From IMG/VR virus record IMGVR_UViG_3300010042_000017, positions 1 to 34,095 of that record: a DNA stretch of 34,095 nucleotides, one strand, 5' to 3'. Numbering within the stretch: position 1 is the stretch's first letter; each line of letters starts with the position of its first letter. Below the pieces are notes generated by a model. It saw only the letters and a program-made list of their open reading frames with translations, had not been told where the DNA came from and ran no database searches. The DNA is from a virus. Shown here one piece after another: positions 13,581 through 20,623 of the stretch. Position numbers and translations under genes: made by a program.

Positions 13581-14090
13581 ATGGCGGGCGTAACAGCGGA
13601 TATTGGCTTGAACATTTCGGCCAGTCTGGTCGGCACTGGTGACCTCGGTAATCCCCGCCTGCAAATCGCCCCTGTGCGCGAGGCATTGCAGCTTTTACCA
13701 GGCACGCTCACGGTCGGTCAGGCTGACATTATGTTTGCCGATACGCGCACGCTGGCCGCTTCCGCAACGGAAAATCTGGACCTTACCGGCACGCTGATCA
13801 ACGCCTTTGGCGCCACGATCAACGCTGCTGAAATTGTCATGATTTACATCAAGGCGGCAAAGGCCAACGTCAACAGCATCATCGTCGGCAACGTCGCAAA
13901 CGGCTTCGTCGGTCCGCTTGGCGCGACTGGTCAATATACGATCAAGCCGGGTGAATATTATCTGGCGGTCAGCGCGAGCGGCTGGGGCGTCACTGCTGCC
14001 ACCGCCGATCTGCTCAAAATCCTCAACGGTGGCGCGGGTACGGCGGTTTCGTACGATGTGGTTATCATTGGCCGTACGGTCGCTGCGTAA
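13581..14090 (+). CDS. virion structural protein, possibly decoration or tail-associated
   Basis: The gene encodes 169 residues from ATG 13581, chosen for CGGAG nine bases upstream; the in-frame extension to 13443 would cross the promoter region. The protein is beta-rich and strongly ordered: Gly-Asn-Pro-Arg-Leu-Gln-Ile-Ala-Pro-Val, Glu-Ile-Val-Met-Ile-Tyr-Ile-Lys-Ala, Gly-Pro-Leu-Gly-Ala-Thr-Gly, Gly-Glu-Tyr-Tyr-Leu-Ala-Val-Ser-Ala. Proteins like it lie between connector and tail completion genes in other alphaproteobacterial phages. It has its own strong promoter, which suggests abundant expression. The exact role is unknown. Confidence 0.6.
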   Translation: MAGVTADIGLNISASLVGTGDLGNPRLQIAPVREALQLLPGTLTVGQADIMFADTRTLAASATENLDLTGTLINAFGATINAAEIVMIYIKAAKANVNSIIVGNVANGFVGPLGATGQYTIKPGEYYLAVSASGWGVTAATADLLKILNGGAGTAVSYDVVIIGRTVAA

Positions 14091-14263
14091 TGGCTCGGTG
14101 GCGCTTCACGAAAGACTATGATCACAAGTGGCCGTCGCGGGCCGTATCGGCGTATAAAGCCGGTTTTGTGGGCGTGCTCAAACGTGAAGTGCTGCTAGGC
14201 GCTCAAGCGCGCAACGCTGTTGAATCGGTGGATCCGCCAGAGTCCGATAATGGCGGCGAATGA
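14090..14263 (+). CDS. 57-residue conserved small phage protein
   Basis: The frame starts at ATG 14090, overlapping the previous stop as TAATG, and stops at 14261-14263. The protein begins Met-Ala-Arg-Trp-Arg-Phe-Thr-Lys-Asp-Tyr-Asp, continues with Ala-Val-Ser-Ala-Tyr-Lys-Ala-Gly, and ends in an acidic tail. Small proteins with this same opening are common in the head-tail region of alphaproteobacterial phages. Their function is unknown. It overlaps the next gene by 14 bases. The family resemblance plus coupling at both ends makes it convincing. Confidence 0.72.
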   Translation: MARWRFTKDYDHKWPSRAVSAYKAGFVGVLKREVLLGAQARNAVESVDPPESDNGGE

Positions 14264-14666
14264 TCCGACCCTATACGTCCGGCAAGCAATCGTTACCCGG
14301 CTTAAAATCGATGTGTCGGCCGTTGCGAGCCGGGTTTATGGTCGATCGCCACCAGCGGCACCCGTCTGGCCGTTTATCCGCGTGGCGGTTGACGACGTGG
14401 AACCGTTCACGGCGCAATGCCTGCGGGGCGCAACGGTCAATCTAACAGTCCATACATTCGCCAAAGGTGACGAGGATAACGCCGTAGCGTTGCTCAATCG
14501 GACCGTTGCTGATGCGCTATCGAGCAAACCGCTGGTGTTGACCGACTCGCCTATTCCGGCTGAGTTACGGCGCATGCAATGGTTGCGGTCGCAAATTATT
14601 CGTGATACCGACGAGGCCACAGGATGGCACGGTATCGTTTCATTCCAAGGAACCGTTAGCAGTTAG
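14250..14666 (+). CDS. tail completion protein, DUF3168-like
   Basis: The gene encodes 138 residues from ATG 14250; a TTG start at 14220 is possible but would lengthen the overlap. Matching features of the DUF3168 tail terminator family are Val-Arg-Gln-Ala-Ile-Val near the start, Val-Tyr-Gly-Arg-Ser-Pro-Pro-Ala-Ala-Pro-Val-Trp-Pro-Phe-Ile-Arg, and Val-Asn-Leu-Thr-Val-His-Thr-Phe. In the family the protein caps the tail tube and joins it to the head. The gene precedes the tail tube gene as expected. Confidence 0.8.
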   Translation: MAANDPTLYVRQAIVTRLKIDVSAVASRVYGRSPPAAPVWPFIRVAVDDVEPFTAQCLRGATVNLTVHTFAKGDEDNAVALLNRTVADALSSKPLVLTDSPIPAELRRMQWLRSQIIRDTDEATGWHGIVSFQGTVSS

Positions 14667-14677
14667 GGAGCCACACC

Positions 14678-15121
14678 ATGGCCGTACCGAGTGTCATTGA
14701 AGGCCGTTTTGTCGTTATCTCCGCTGGTGACGGCGCCGGTCCCGAAGTTTTCACGCCGCTTTGCGGTTTGTTCGTTACCGCTTTCAATCGCACCGTTAAC
14801 AGCCAGGACCGCGCGCTGCGCGACTGCACCAATCCGACCGAGATTCCTTGGCGCGTAACGATCGTCAATTCCAAGCAATTCGATATCACGCTTGGCGGTG
14901 TTTATAATCTGGACAACCGCGCCACGATCGATGCGCTTTGGGGCGAAAAGGTCAATTATCGCCTGACCATTTTCGAAGACGACGGCATTACGGACGTTGG
15001 ATATTGGGAAGGCAACTTCACGGCCACAGCGGTCAATAGCGGCGCACCCGAAACGGATCTGACTTCGCTTGAAATTACGCTGGCTTCAAACGGCCCCGTA
15101 TTGTGGGTTGACGCTACCTGA
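14678..15121 (+). CDS. major tail tube protein
   Basis: The protein has 147 residues with AGGGAG about nine bases before the ATG. It resembles TP901-1-like tail tube proteins: a beta-strand start with Phe-Val-Val-Ile-Ser-Ala, Arg-Ala-Leu-Arg-Asp-Cys, Gln-Phe-Asp-Ile-Thr-Leu-Gly-Gly-Val-Tyr, and Leu-Thr-Ser-Leu-Glu-Ile-Thr-Leu-Ala-Ser-Asn-Gly. In the family it polymerises into the tube around the tape measure. It follows the tail completion gene and is followed directly by a strong stem-loop. Placement and pattern together give good support. Confidence 0.8.
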   Translation: MAVPSVIEGRFVVISAGDGAGPEVFTPLCGLFVTAFNRTVNSQDRALRDCTNPTEIPWRVTIVNSKQFDITLGGVYNLDNRATIDALWGEKVNYRLTIFEDDGITDVGYWEGNFTATAVNSGAPETDLTSLEITLASNGPVLWVDAT

Positions 15122-15130
15122 CGCTCGGTA

Positions 15131-15165
15131 ACGGACCGCTTTGCTGGAAGTGCTTGGCGGTCCGT
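15131..15165. terminator. terminator-like stem-loop between convergent genes
   Basis: ACGGACCGC (15131-15139) and GCGGTCCGT (15157-15165) form a perfect 9-bp stem with a 17-base loop, followed on the + strand by the AT-rich ATTAATATTAT. It lies between the stop of the tail tube gene and the end of the convergent gene at 15173, so it could serve both strands. There is no run of U, so strength is uncertain. Confidence 0.6.
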
Positions 15166-15172
15166 ATTAATA

Positions 15173-15379
15173 TTATGCAGCGCCCTCCATGCAGATTGCC
15201 TCGAATTGCGCGAGTCGAACGGCTTCCATAATTTTTTCGAAATTTTCCGCCGTCTGGTGAGTGGTCCGACCCCGCCGACGTGGGCCGCTTTCCACTCGCT
15301 CCAGCAAATCCGCGCACATACGCTTGATTTCGTTTGTGGCTACGACGCGGCGCTCCACTGGGTCCATATGAGCGTTCAT
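15173..15379 (-). CDS. 68-residue helical protein, lone gene of the third minus-strand cassette
   Basis: The ATG at 15379 is preceded on the minus strand by GAGGGG about ten bases away; an in-frame second ATG lies four codons in. The protein is helical and charged (Glu-Ile-Lys-Arg-Met-Cys-Ala-Asp-Leu-Leu-Glu-Arg, Asn-Phe-Glu-Lys-Ile-Met-Glu-Ala-Val-Arg). A basic stretch, Pro-Arg-Arg-Arg-Gly-Arg, lies in the middle and might bind nucleic acid. No family is recognised. Like the other two cassettes it points against the late genes and has a TTGAC dyad upstream. Confidence 0.6.
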   Translation of the reverse strand: MNAHMDPVERRVVATNEIKRMCADLLERVESGPRRRGRTTHQTAENFEKIMEAVRLAQFEAICMEGAA

Positions 15380-15448
15380 AATGAAAGGCCCCCTCAGGCC
15401 GTTCGGACATTGGCGGAATGCCGTCCGATAACCAACACATACGAGCGT

Positions 15449-15502
15449 TTGACCGCCCCGTCAACCCCCTAATTTGACAATACCGTCAATGCGCCCCATA
15501 CC
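15449..15502. promoter_or_regulatory. tandem TTGAC-N6-GTCAA dyads (copies 4 and 5) with divergent promoters
   Basis: Two perfect dyads lie at 15449-15464 and 15474-15489, exactly 25 bases apart. The second also acts as a -35 on the + strand: TTGACA (15474-15479), 17 bases, then CATACC (15497-15502), six bases before the ATG at 15509. That ATG has no Shine-Dalgarno sequence, so the transcript may be leaderless. On the minus strand the first dyad gives TTGACG with CGTATG 15 bases on, toward the gene at 15379. Confidence 0.6.
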
Positions 15503-15508
15503 GCCTGC

Positions 15509-15970
15509 ATGCAGACACATTTACCGCTGCCGTTCGCGGACGGCACTTATCAATTTCGCCTCACTCTCCCCGGTATTGCCGAGGTGCAACGTAAAACCGG
15601 CGTGGCGTTTGGCCTTATGCTGCCGCTGCTCACACAGGGCGTTTACGTTGATCAGGATGGCAATATTGCGCAAGGCGACCCGACCGCGACCGGCGCTTGG
15701 ACGCCTGAACTGGTTTATGAAGTGCTGCGCCAGGGTCTCATAGGCGGCAAGTCGGGCCTTGTAGATGGCGAGCCGGTCGAGGTAACGGCGCTGGTGGCAA
15801 ATGCGCTTATCGAGGCATATGTGCTTCCCACGCCCATCTATGCCCACTGGATAACGGCGGTCAATGTTGTCCGGGCGTTCATGGTGGGCTTTGTCCCCCC
15901 GGTCCCTCAACCGGCGGCGGCCGAGGAAAAACGCAAACCTCGGAAACGCTCAACTACGCCGCGTACCTAA
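15509..15970 (+). CDS. tail assembly chaperone, gene-transfer-agent type (TAC_11-like)
   Basis: The protein has 153 residues. Residues 5-35 (Leu-Pro-Phe-Ala-Asp-Gly-Thr-Tyr then Arg-Leu-Thr-Leu-Pro-Gly-Ile-Ala-Glu-Val-Gln-Arg-Lys-Thr-Gly) match the chaperone family found in gene transfer agents, which protects the tape measure during tail assembly. The C terminus turns Pro/Ala-rich and then basic, as in upstream halves of frameshifted chaperone pairs. A run of five A at 15927-15931 within codons GAG GAA AAA CGC could allow a -1 shift into the following 58-codon frame. The gene lies between tail tube and tape measure as expected. Confidence 0.82.
   Translation: MQTHLPLPFADGTYQFRLTLPGIAEVQRKTGVAFGLMLPLLTQGVYVDQDGNIAQGDPTATGAWTPELVYEVLRQGLIGGKSGLVDGEPVEVTALVANALIEAYVLPTPIYAHWITAVNVVRAFMVGFVPPVPQPAAAEEKRKPRKRSTTPRT
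15926..15932 (+). other. possible -1 frameshift site in the tail chaperone gene
   Basis: The zero-frame codons are GAG GAA AAA CGC. AAA preceded by A allows the lysine tRNA to slip back one base. The -1 frame is open from here through 16158 and joins the next small reading frame. The heptamer is not the classical G-GGA-AAN of lambda, so the site is plausible rather than certain. Confidence 0.35.
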
Positions 15971-15981
15971 CCGACTGCGCA

Positions 15982-16158
15982 ATGATGAATCGTGACCCGG
16001 CGTCTATGACGTATTGGGAATGGCAAGCGTTACTATGGACGTGGAACGATCGGCACAATCCCGACAAGAAGTCACGACCGGCTGAGAATTTGCCAAAGAT
16101 CGATCCGCGCCGTGCTGCTGCAGCTATGGCAAAGGTTGCGGCACGGGATGCGGCATGA
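15982..16158 (+). CDS. second half of the tail assembly chaperone (58 codons, probably expressed by frameshift)
   Basis: From ATG 15982 the frame gives 58 residues and a TGA at 16156-16158, in the -1 frame relative to the chaperone. It contains Met-Thr-Tyr-Trp-Glu-Trp-Gln-Ala-Leu-Leu-Trp-Thr-Trp-Asn, typical of the downstream part of tail chaperones that recruits the tape measure, and a basic Ala-rich helix at the end. The ATG has no Shine-Dalgarno sequence, and the -1 frame is open back past the A-run in the upstream gene. Both facts favour production as an extension of the chaperone. Independent initiation remains possible. Confidence 0.6.
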   Translation: MMNRDPASMTYWEWQALLWTWNDRHNPDKKSRPAENLPKIDPRRAAAAMAKVAARDAA

Positions 16159-16162
16159 TACC
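16136..16162 (+). promoter_or_regulatory. candidate short-leader promoter for the gene at 16171
   Basis: TTGCGG (16136-16141) and GATACC (16157-16162) are 15 bases apart. TGATAC (16156-16161) ends nine bases before the ATG at 16171, the same spacing as at 1358 and 13003. The string TGCGGCATGATAC is shared with the region before 13003. No Shine-Dalgarno sequence precedes the ATG. Confidence 0.3.
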
Positions 16163-16170
16163 GTGCGCGC

Positions 16171-16578
16171 ATGTCCCGCTTTGGCAAAATTCTCCGCTCG
16201 GCAGCGGGCGCGCAACTGGAGCGGGACATAGCCCAAGCGCTATCGGTTGCGGCTGACCGTGTGAAAACGGAATCACAAATATCAATCACGACCGGCGCGG
16301 TCAGTGGTGCCGCTCACGTCCCGTCTGCGCCAGGCGAACCCCCAAATAACGATACGGGCGGTCTTGCTGCGTCCCATGAGGTTGAGCCGGTGGCGTGGAA
16401 CCATTATCGCGTGGTCGTTGGCGCCCGGTATGCCGTGCCGCTCGAAACCGGGTCGTCTCGCATGGCGGCCCGTCCATTCCTTGGGCCAGCGGCACGTAAG
16501 GTCCGCCCGGCAATGAACAAATTAGTGGCTCGTGCTGTAAAACAGGCGGTTGCACGCGCGGTCAGGAGTAACCCATAA
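16171..16578 (+). CDS. HK97 gp10-like neck/tail protein
   Basis: The gene encodes 135 residues. Family features are a helical N terminus with Gln-Leu-Glu-Arg-Asp-Ile-Ala-Gln-Ala, the central Ala-Pro-Gly-Glu-Pro-Pro-Asn-Asn-Asp-Thr-Gly-Gly-Leu, then Ala-Arg-Tyr-Ala-Val-Pro-Leu-Glu-Thr-Gly-Ser-Ser and Ala-Arg-Pro-Phe-Leu-Gly-Pro-Ala. In the family these are head-tail joining or tail completion factors. It is normally placed before the DUF3168 gene; here it lies between the chaperone and the tape measure. The protein ends in a very basic helix. The start is ATG 16171. Confidence 0.8.
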   Translation: MSRFGKILRSAAGAQLERDIAQALSVAADRVKTESQISITTGAVSGAAHVPSAPGEPPNNDTGGLAASHEVEPVAWNHYRVVVGARYAVPLETGSSRMAARPFLGPAARKVRPAMNKLVARAVKQAVARAVRSNP

Positions 16579-16579
16579 T

Positions 16580-19033
16580 ATGGCGATTGTTGCCGAGGAA
16601 CTGGTTGCCGATCTGATCGTGCGGAGCGGTAAGCTACGTACCGAAATGAACAGCACGGCTGGTTTTTACGATCAAAAAATCAACCAGATGGACCGCAGCA
16701 CAAAGCGGCTGGCAACGGACGTGGTTGCGTCCAATAACCGCATTGCTGGGTCGTTCCGTGGGCTGGGCACGGCGCTCGGCGCGGTGTCGATCGTGGCACT
16801 CGCATCCGGCCTGTTAAAATTGGCCGATGCTGCCAAGAATATCGATGCGCAGTTACGACTGGCAACGGCGGGTTTTGGCACGTTCGGCCAAGCGACCGAG
16901 GATGTGCGGCGCATCAGTGAGCAGACACGCGCGGGGCTAGAAGAAACCAGCCAGCTATATGCAAACTTTGCCCGCAACGGTAAAGACCTTGGTTTGACAC
17001 AGGCTCAGGTGGCGCAGGCAACAACCACTGTTGCTCAAGCGTTCAAAATCAGTGGTGCAACGACTGTGGAAGCGGCGCAAGGTACGCGCCAGCTTGTCCA
17101 GGCGCTACAGTCCGGCGTGTTGCGTGGTGACGAATTTAACACGATAATGGAAGCGGCCCCCCGTCTCGCAAAGTTGCTGGCGGATAGTCTTGGTGTACCG
17201 ATCGGCGCATTGCGCAAGATGGCCGAGGAAGGAAAACTGACCGCAGCGGCGCTATCTGCGGCGCTTACGGATACGGAATTTACCAAGGTTCTGGACGCTG
17301 AATTTAAAAAATTGCCGATCACTTTTGATCAAGCAATGACTAAAATTTACAACAGTGCAATTGTCACGTTCGGAGCGTTTGACCAAGGCGGCGAATTTTC
17401 CACAGCAATTGCAAATTTTATCGTCAGCGGGTCGGACGGTTTTGAAGACCTATCTAAAGCCGCTGAGAATTTCGGTATCGGCGTGCGCGGTACGCTTGAG
17501 GGGTTGGGGTCCGCCTTTTCGCCCTTTGTCGATGCGGGCATCGCGGCATTTGAAACGCTTGGCATATCGCTGGCAAATTTTAGCGCTGACGGCCGTAAGG
17601 AAATATCCGGCTTGCTCGGTGCGCTTGATCAATTCGACAAATGGGCCGGATTTAGCAACGGCATAAATGTGTTCGGTACGCAAATCGGCGGTAACGCACA
17701 GGGCCGTTTCGACGCGGCCGGTCGTGCCTCGGATGCACGCCTACAAGGTAATGCCCGCGATCGGATGGCGAATGATCGGTTTGGCTTCGGGCCGGGGGGT
17801 CTGCAGGGTTTCGTCCAGAACGGCTATGGTACAGGTGCGGGCCTTACAGGCGGTGGGCGGCGTACACCGACCGCAACGGGCGGCAGTGGTCGCAAGCGTA
17901 CCGGACGCACCGCAGCCAGCCCGCTCGACCCGGAGGCATTTGCGCGCGAGGAAGCGGCCCTAAACGCGGAAATTCTTGGTGAAAAACAGGACGAATTGGC
18001 CGAGGCGCAAGCCCGCACCGCTGAAGCAATCCGCCAGATCAACGCGGATAAGAAATACACCGATGTACAAAAGGAGCGGCTGGTTGCCCTCACTGGTACG
18101 CTCGGTGCGGCGCAGGAAGCTGCCATCGCTGCAAAACGTGCCGCCAAAGCCGAGGAAGACGCCGCAGATGCCCGCGTATCCGATCTGGAAAACCAGCGTG
18201 ACGTGATACGCAGTGCCGACGGTATAGCCGACACGCGCCAAAAGCGGCTGGACCAAGAACTGGAATTAATCCGGATCGGTTACGCCATCGAGCGGGAAAA
18301 ATTGAACGAATTGGCGCTGTCGAAAGATGTGGCCGAAGCGACCCGCGCCCGCGCGCGTCTGGCGTTGTTGCCCACCCTCCAGCAAAATGAGGAAGCCGGC
18401 GTTCGGCGCGACAACGAATCGCCATTGGCACGTTATCGGCGCGATATTGCCGAAATGGGCAATAATTATAATGATGAATTTGAGCGCATACAGGTCGATG
18501 GTCTGGACGCGCTCAATGATGGCATTACCGACACGATCAGCAATGTGATTAAATTGGGTGGCGTTTTTGGTAGCGTCGTCGATCAGATAGTTGCTGATCT
18601 TATCCGCGTGGCTGTCCAGCAAGCAATTATCAAGCCGCTTACAAACGCGCTGGGCGGGCTGTTTGGCGGTGGTGGAGCGGGTGCCATATCGAACCTGGGC
18701 GGCAATTCGTTCAGTGTCAGCGGAGGCGCATTTACCCCCGGTCGTGCGTCTGGCGGTCCGGTCAGTGGTGGTAAAATGTACCGCGTGAACGAAGCCGGCG
18801 GGCCTGAGTATTTCCAACCATCGGGTGATGGGCGGATAATTCCACTTGGTCAAGTTGCGCAATCCGCGTCCGCCATGGAGTCGGGCAGTCCGACCATCAT
18901 TGTCAATATTCCGCAGAATAACAATTTTGCCGGTGGCGCTGCAACGCAAGAGGATGTTGTACGTATGGCAAGCCTCACGCGCGAGTCGGCTATACAAGGC
19001 ACGATCGAAGCGCTAGGCAGGCGTTCACGATGA
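16580..19033 (+). CDS. tail tape measure protein
   Basis: The protein has 817 residues from ATG 16580, which has AGGAG upstream. Residues about 85-220 match the tape measure core domain: Asp-Ala-Gln-Leu-Arg-Leu-Ala-Thr, Thr-Ser-Gln-Leu-Tyr-Ala-Asn-Phe-Ala-Arg, Gly-Val-Leu-Arg-Gly-Asp-Glu-Phe-Asn, Leu-Thr-Ala-Ala-Ala-Leu. Long Ala/Glu-rich coiled coils follow (about 455-620). Near the end are a hydrophobic, Gly-rich segment and Gly-Gly-Pro-Glu-Tyr-Phe-Gln-Pro, usual for the family. The protein sets tail length; by the rule of about 0.15 nm per residue a tail of roughly 120 nm is expected. Its stop overlaps the next start. Confidence 0.92.
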   Translation: MAIVAEELVADLIVRSGKLRTEMNSTAGFYDQKINQMDRSTKRLATDVVASNNRIAGSFRGLGTALGAVSIVALASGLLKLADAAKNIDAQLRLATAGFGTFGQATEDVRRISEQTRAGLEETSQLYANFARNGKDLGLTQAQVAQATTTVAQAFKISGATTVEAAQGTRQLVQALQSGVLRGDEFNTIMEAAPRLAKLLADSLGVPIGALRKMAEEGKLTAAALSAALTDTEFTKVLDAEFKKLPITFDQAMTKIYNSAIVTFGAFDQGGEFSTAIANFIVSGSDGFEDLSKAAENFGIGVRGTLEGLGSAFSPFVDAGIAAFETLGISLANFSADGRKEISGLLGALDQFDKWAGFSNGINVFGTQIGGNAQGRFDAAGRASDARLQGNARDRMANDRFGFGPGGLQGFVQNGYGTGAGLTGGGRRTPTATGGSGRKRTGRTAASPLDPEAFAREEAALNAEILGEKQDELAEAQARTAEAIRQINADKKYTDVQKERLVALTGTLGAAQEAAIAAKRAAKAEEDAADARVSDLENQRDVIRSADGIADTRQKRLDQELELIRIGYAIEREKLNELALSKDVAEATRARARLALLPTLQQNEEAGVRRDNESPLARYRRDIAEMGNNYNDEFERIQVDGLDALNDGITDTISNVIKLGGVFGSVVDQIVADLIRVAVQQAIIKPLTNALGGLFGGGGAGAISNLGGNSFSVSGGAFTPGRASGGPVSGGKMYRVNEAGGPEYFQPSGDGRIIPLGQVAQSASAMESGSPTIIVNIPQNNNFAGGAATQEDVVRMASLTRESAIQGTIEALGRRSR

Positions 19034-19677
19034 CCGATTACGCTTGGCCTGAGGGGTTGTGTCCCGATCGCGTCAGTTTCTCGCTTGAGACGCAGACGGG
19101 CCGCAACGTGTCGCCTCTTACGCGCCAGCAAAAGACATATGAATTGACCGCGCCGCTATGGCGTTGCACAATTATGTTCACCGGCAACTATCGTGGCGTG
19201 CGCGGCCGTAATGACCCGTACGGTCAGCAGAATATCGGCGGTCGGGTTGACGCATTACTGGCAAAGTTGCGCGGTGGCGCAAACCGGCTGTCAATTTATG
19301 ATTTTGATCGCCCGTTGATCCGCGGCACCAATGATGGATGGTCGCTGACAAATACGGCTGTTGCGGCGGGTGCCGAGACGGCCACCATTTCCGGTTTCAT
19401 GCCAAATACGCCCGCGTTTCTCGCTGGTGACTATGTGGGCGGTGACGGTCGGCCGCATCTGGTGCTGGACGATGTGACGGCCAATTCTAGCGGTGTGGCG
19501 ACAATATCCGTTTACCCGCCTTTCATCGCATCCATTGCGAGTGGCGCCATGTTGTACGGCAAAGCCCCGGGCTGGTTCCGTCTCACAGGTGACGAATACG
19601 GCCAGGTCATGCCAGACCTTGGCGGTGACGTGACATATCAGCTAGAATTTCTGGAGGATCCGTACAGTGGCGCATGA
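19030..19677 (+). CDS. minor tail protein (distal tail region)
   Basis: The protein has 215 residues and its ATG overlaps the tape measure stop (ATGA). It opens Trp-Pro-Glu-Gly-Leu-Cys-Pro-Asp-Arg-Val-Ser-Phe, followed by Trp-Arg-Cys-Thr-Ile-Met-Phe-Thr-Gly and Tyr-Gln-Leu-Glu-Phe-Leu-Glu-Asp at the end, a mostly beta pattern like distal tail proteins that cap the tube. The position directly after the tape measure is that of distal tail or gpM-like proteins. The family assignment is by order and general pattern, not by a decisive motif. Confidence 0.65.
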   Translation: MTDYAWPEGLCPDRVSFSLETQTGRNVSPLTRQQKTYELTAPLWRCTIMFTGNYRGVRGRNDPYGQQNIGGRVDALLAKLRGGANRLSIYDFDRPLIRGTNDGWSLTNTAVAAGAETATISGFMPNTPAFLAGDYVGGDGRPHLVLDDVTANSSGVATISVYPPFIASIASGAMLYGKAPGWFRLTGDEYGQVMPDLGGDVTYQLEFLEDPYSGA

Positions 19678-20299
19678 TCTGGACCCCGCCCTACAAGCGG
19701 CCATAGACGCGCCGTCGGTCCGCCCGTTCCTTGCAATCCATATCGATTTACCCGATCCGGTCCGCGTATTTACCGGTCAGGGCACAATGCTGGTCGGTGG
19801 TCAAACTTTTATCGGTGGTGCCGGGTTCGGGTCGATTGATACTATATCGGAAGGCACCGACGGATCGGCCGTTGCGGTTCGTGTAGCGCTTTACAAGATA
19901 CCGGCGGAGTTGGCCGCTGACGTGGAAGCACAGGCCACCAAGGGCGCGCTTATGGAAGTGTTCCTAGGCGCACTCACGGCTGATTTTCGCACGGTTGTCG
20001 GGTTCAAGCTGGTCTGGAAAGGCCGCCTCGATACTTACGAAATTAACGACGGTGGCGAATCGCTGAGCGTGACGATTACCGGTGAAAGCCGGATGCGCGA
20101 TCAGCGGCGGCCGGCAATCAAACGCTACACGAACGAATACCAGCAACGCAAATATCCAGGCGATAAGTTTTTTGAATACGTGCCGCAAATGGCCGAAATT
20201 CCCATTTTATGGGCACGCGCGTCACAAGACGCCACGGGTGGGGGTGGGGGTGGCTCAGGCGGCGGGTCGCTTGGCGGCAGCGGAAACGCTTACCTATGA
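19667..20299 (+). CDS. minor tail protein, DUF2163/gpL-like
   Basis: The protein has 210 residues from GTG 19667, with GGAGGAT upstream inside the preceding gene, which it overlaps by 11 bases. Features: Val-Arg-Pro-Phe-Leu-Ala-Ile-His-Ile-Asp-Leu near the start, Arg-Val-Phe-Thr-Gly-Gln-Gly, Trp-Lys-Gly-Arg-Leu-Asp-Thr-Tyr, and Thr-Gly-Glu-Ser-Arg-Met-Arg-Asp. These fit the tail-tip hub proteins that follow the distal tail protein in such phages. The C terminus is a run of Gly and Ser, probably a flexible linker. Four-base overlap with the next gene. Confidence 0.65.
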   Translation: MAHDLDPALQAAIDAPSVRPFLAIHIDLPDPVRVFTGQGTMLVGGQTFIGGAGFGSIDTISEGTDGSAVAVRVALYKIPAELAADVEAQATKGALMEVFLGALTADFRTVVGFKLVWKGRLDTYEINDGGESLSVTITGESRMRDQRRPAIKRYTNEYQQRKYPGDKFFEYVPQMAEIPILWARASQDATGGGGGGSGGGSLGGSGNAYL

Positions 20300-20622
20300 C
20301 CCTTGACTGGCGCACCCGGCAATGTGCCGATACCCCTGTTGAAACCGCCAGCGCTATTACCGGTCGTGACATATGGGCCGAATTAGGCGGACGACCCGGT
20401 AACTGGCGGGAAGCGGCAGACCTGTATCGTCGGTGCAATGCGCGGTCATTGGTGGAGGTGGTCAGCACCGTTTTAGGGCAACCGGTACCTGACGTGCGCG
20501 TGGCGCGACGTGGCGATATCGCTATGGTGCGCGGGTGCCTTGGCGTGGTGCGCGGTGACGTGATAGAGTGCGAAGGCGACAACGTACCGTTACGGGACGC
20601 GCAAGCCGTCTGGAGACTGTAA
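20296..20622 (+). CDS. DUF6950-like tail-tip protein lacking the usual Cys/His pair
   Basis: The gene encodes 108 residues from ATG 20296 (ATGA overlap); a longer frame to 20209 would lie inside the upstream gene. The end Arg-Arg-Gly-Asp-Ile-Ala-Met-Val and Val-Pro-Leu-Arg-Asp-Ala-Gln-Ala-Val-Trp-Arg-Leu matches the closing part of DUF6950 proteins, which occupy the place of NlpC/P60 peptidases in many phage tail tips. The N-terminal segment does not show the Asp-Cys that would be expected for a peptidase, so this copy is probably inactive or only structural. Confidence 0.6.
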   Translation: MTLDWRTRQCADTPVETASAITGRDIWAELGGRPGNWREAADLYRRCNARSLVEVVSTVLGQPVPDVRVARRGDIAMVRGCLGVVRGDVIECEGDNVPLRDAQAVWRL

Positions 20623-20623
20623 T

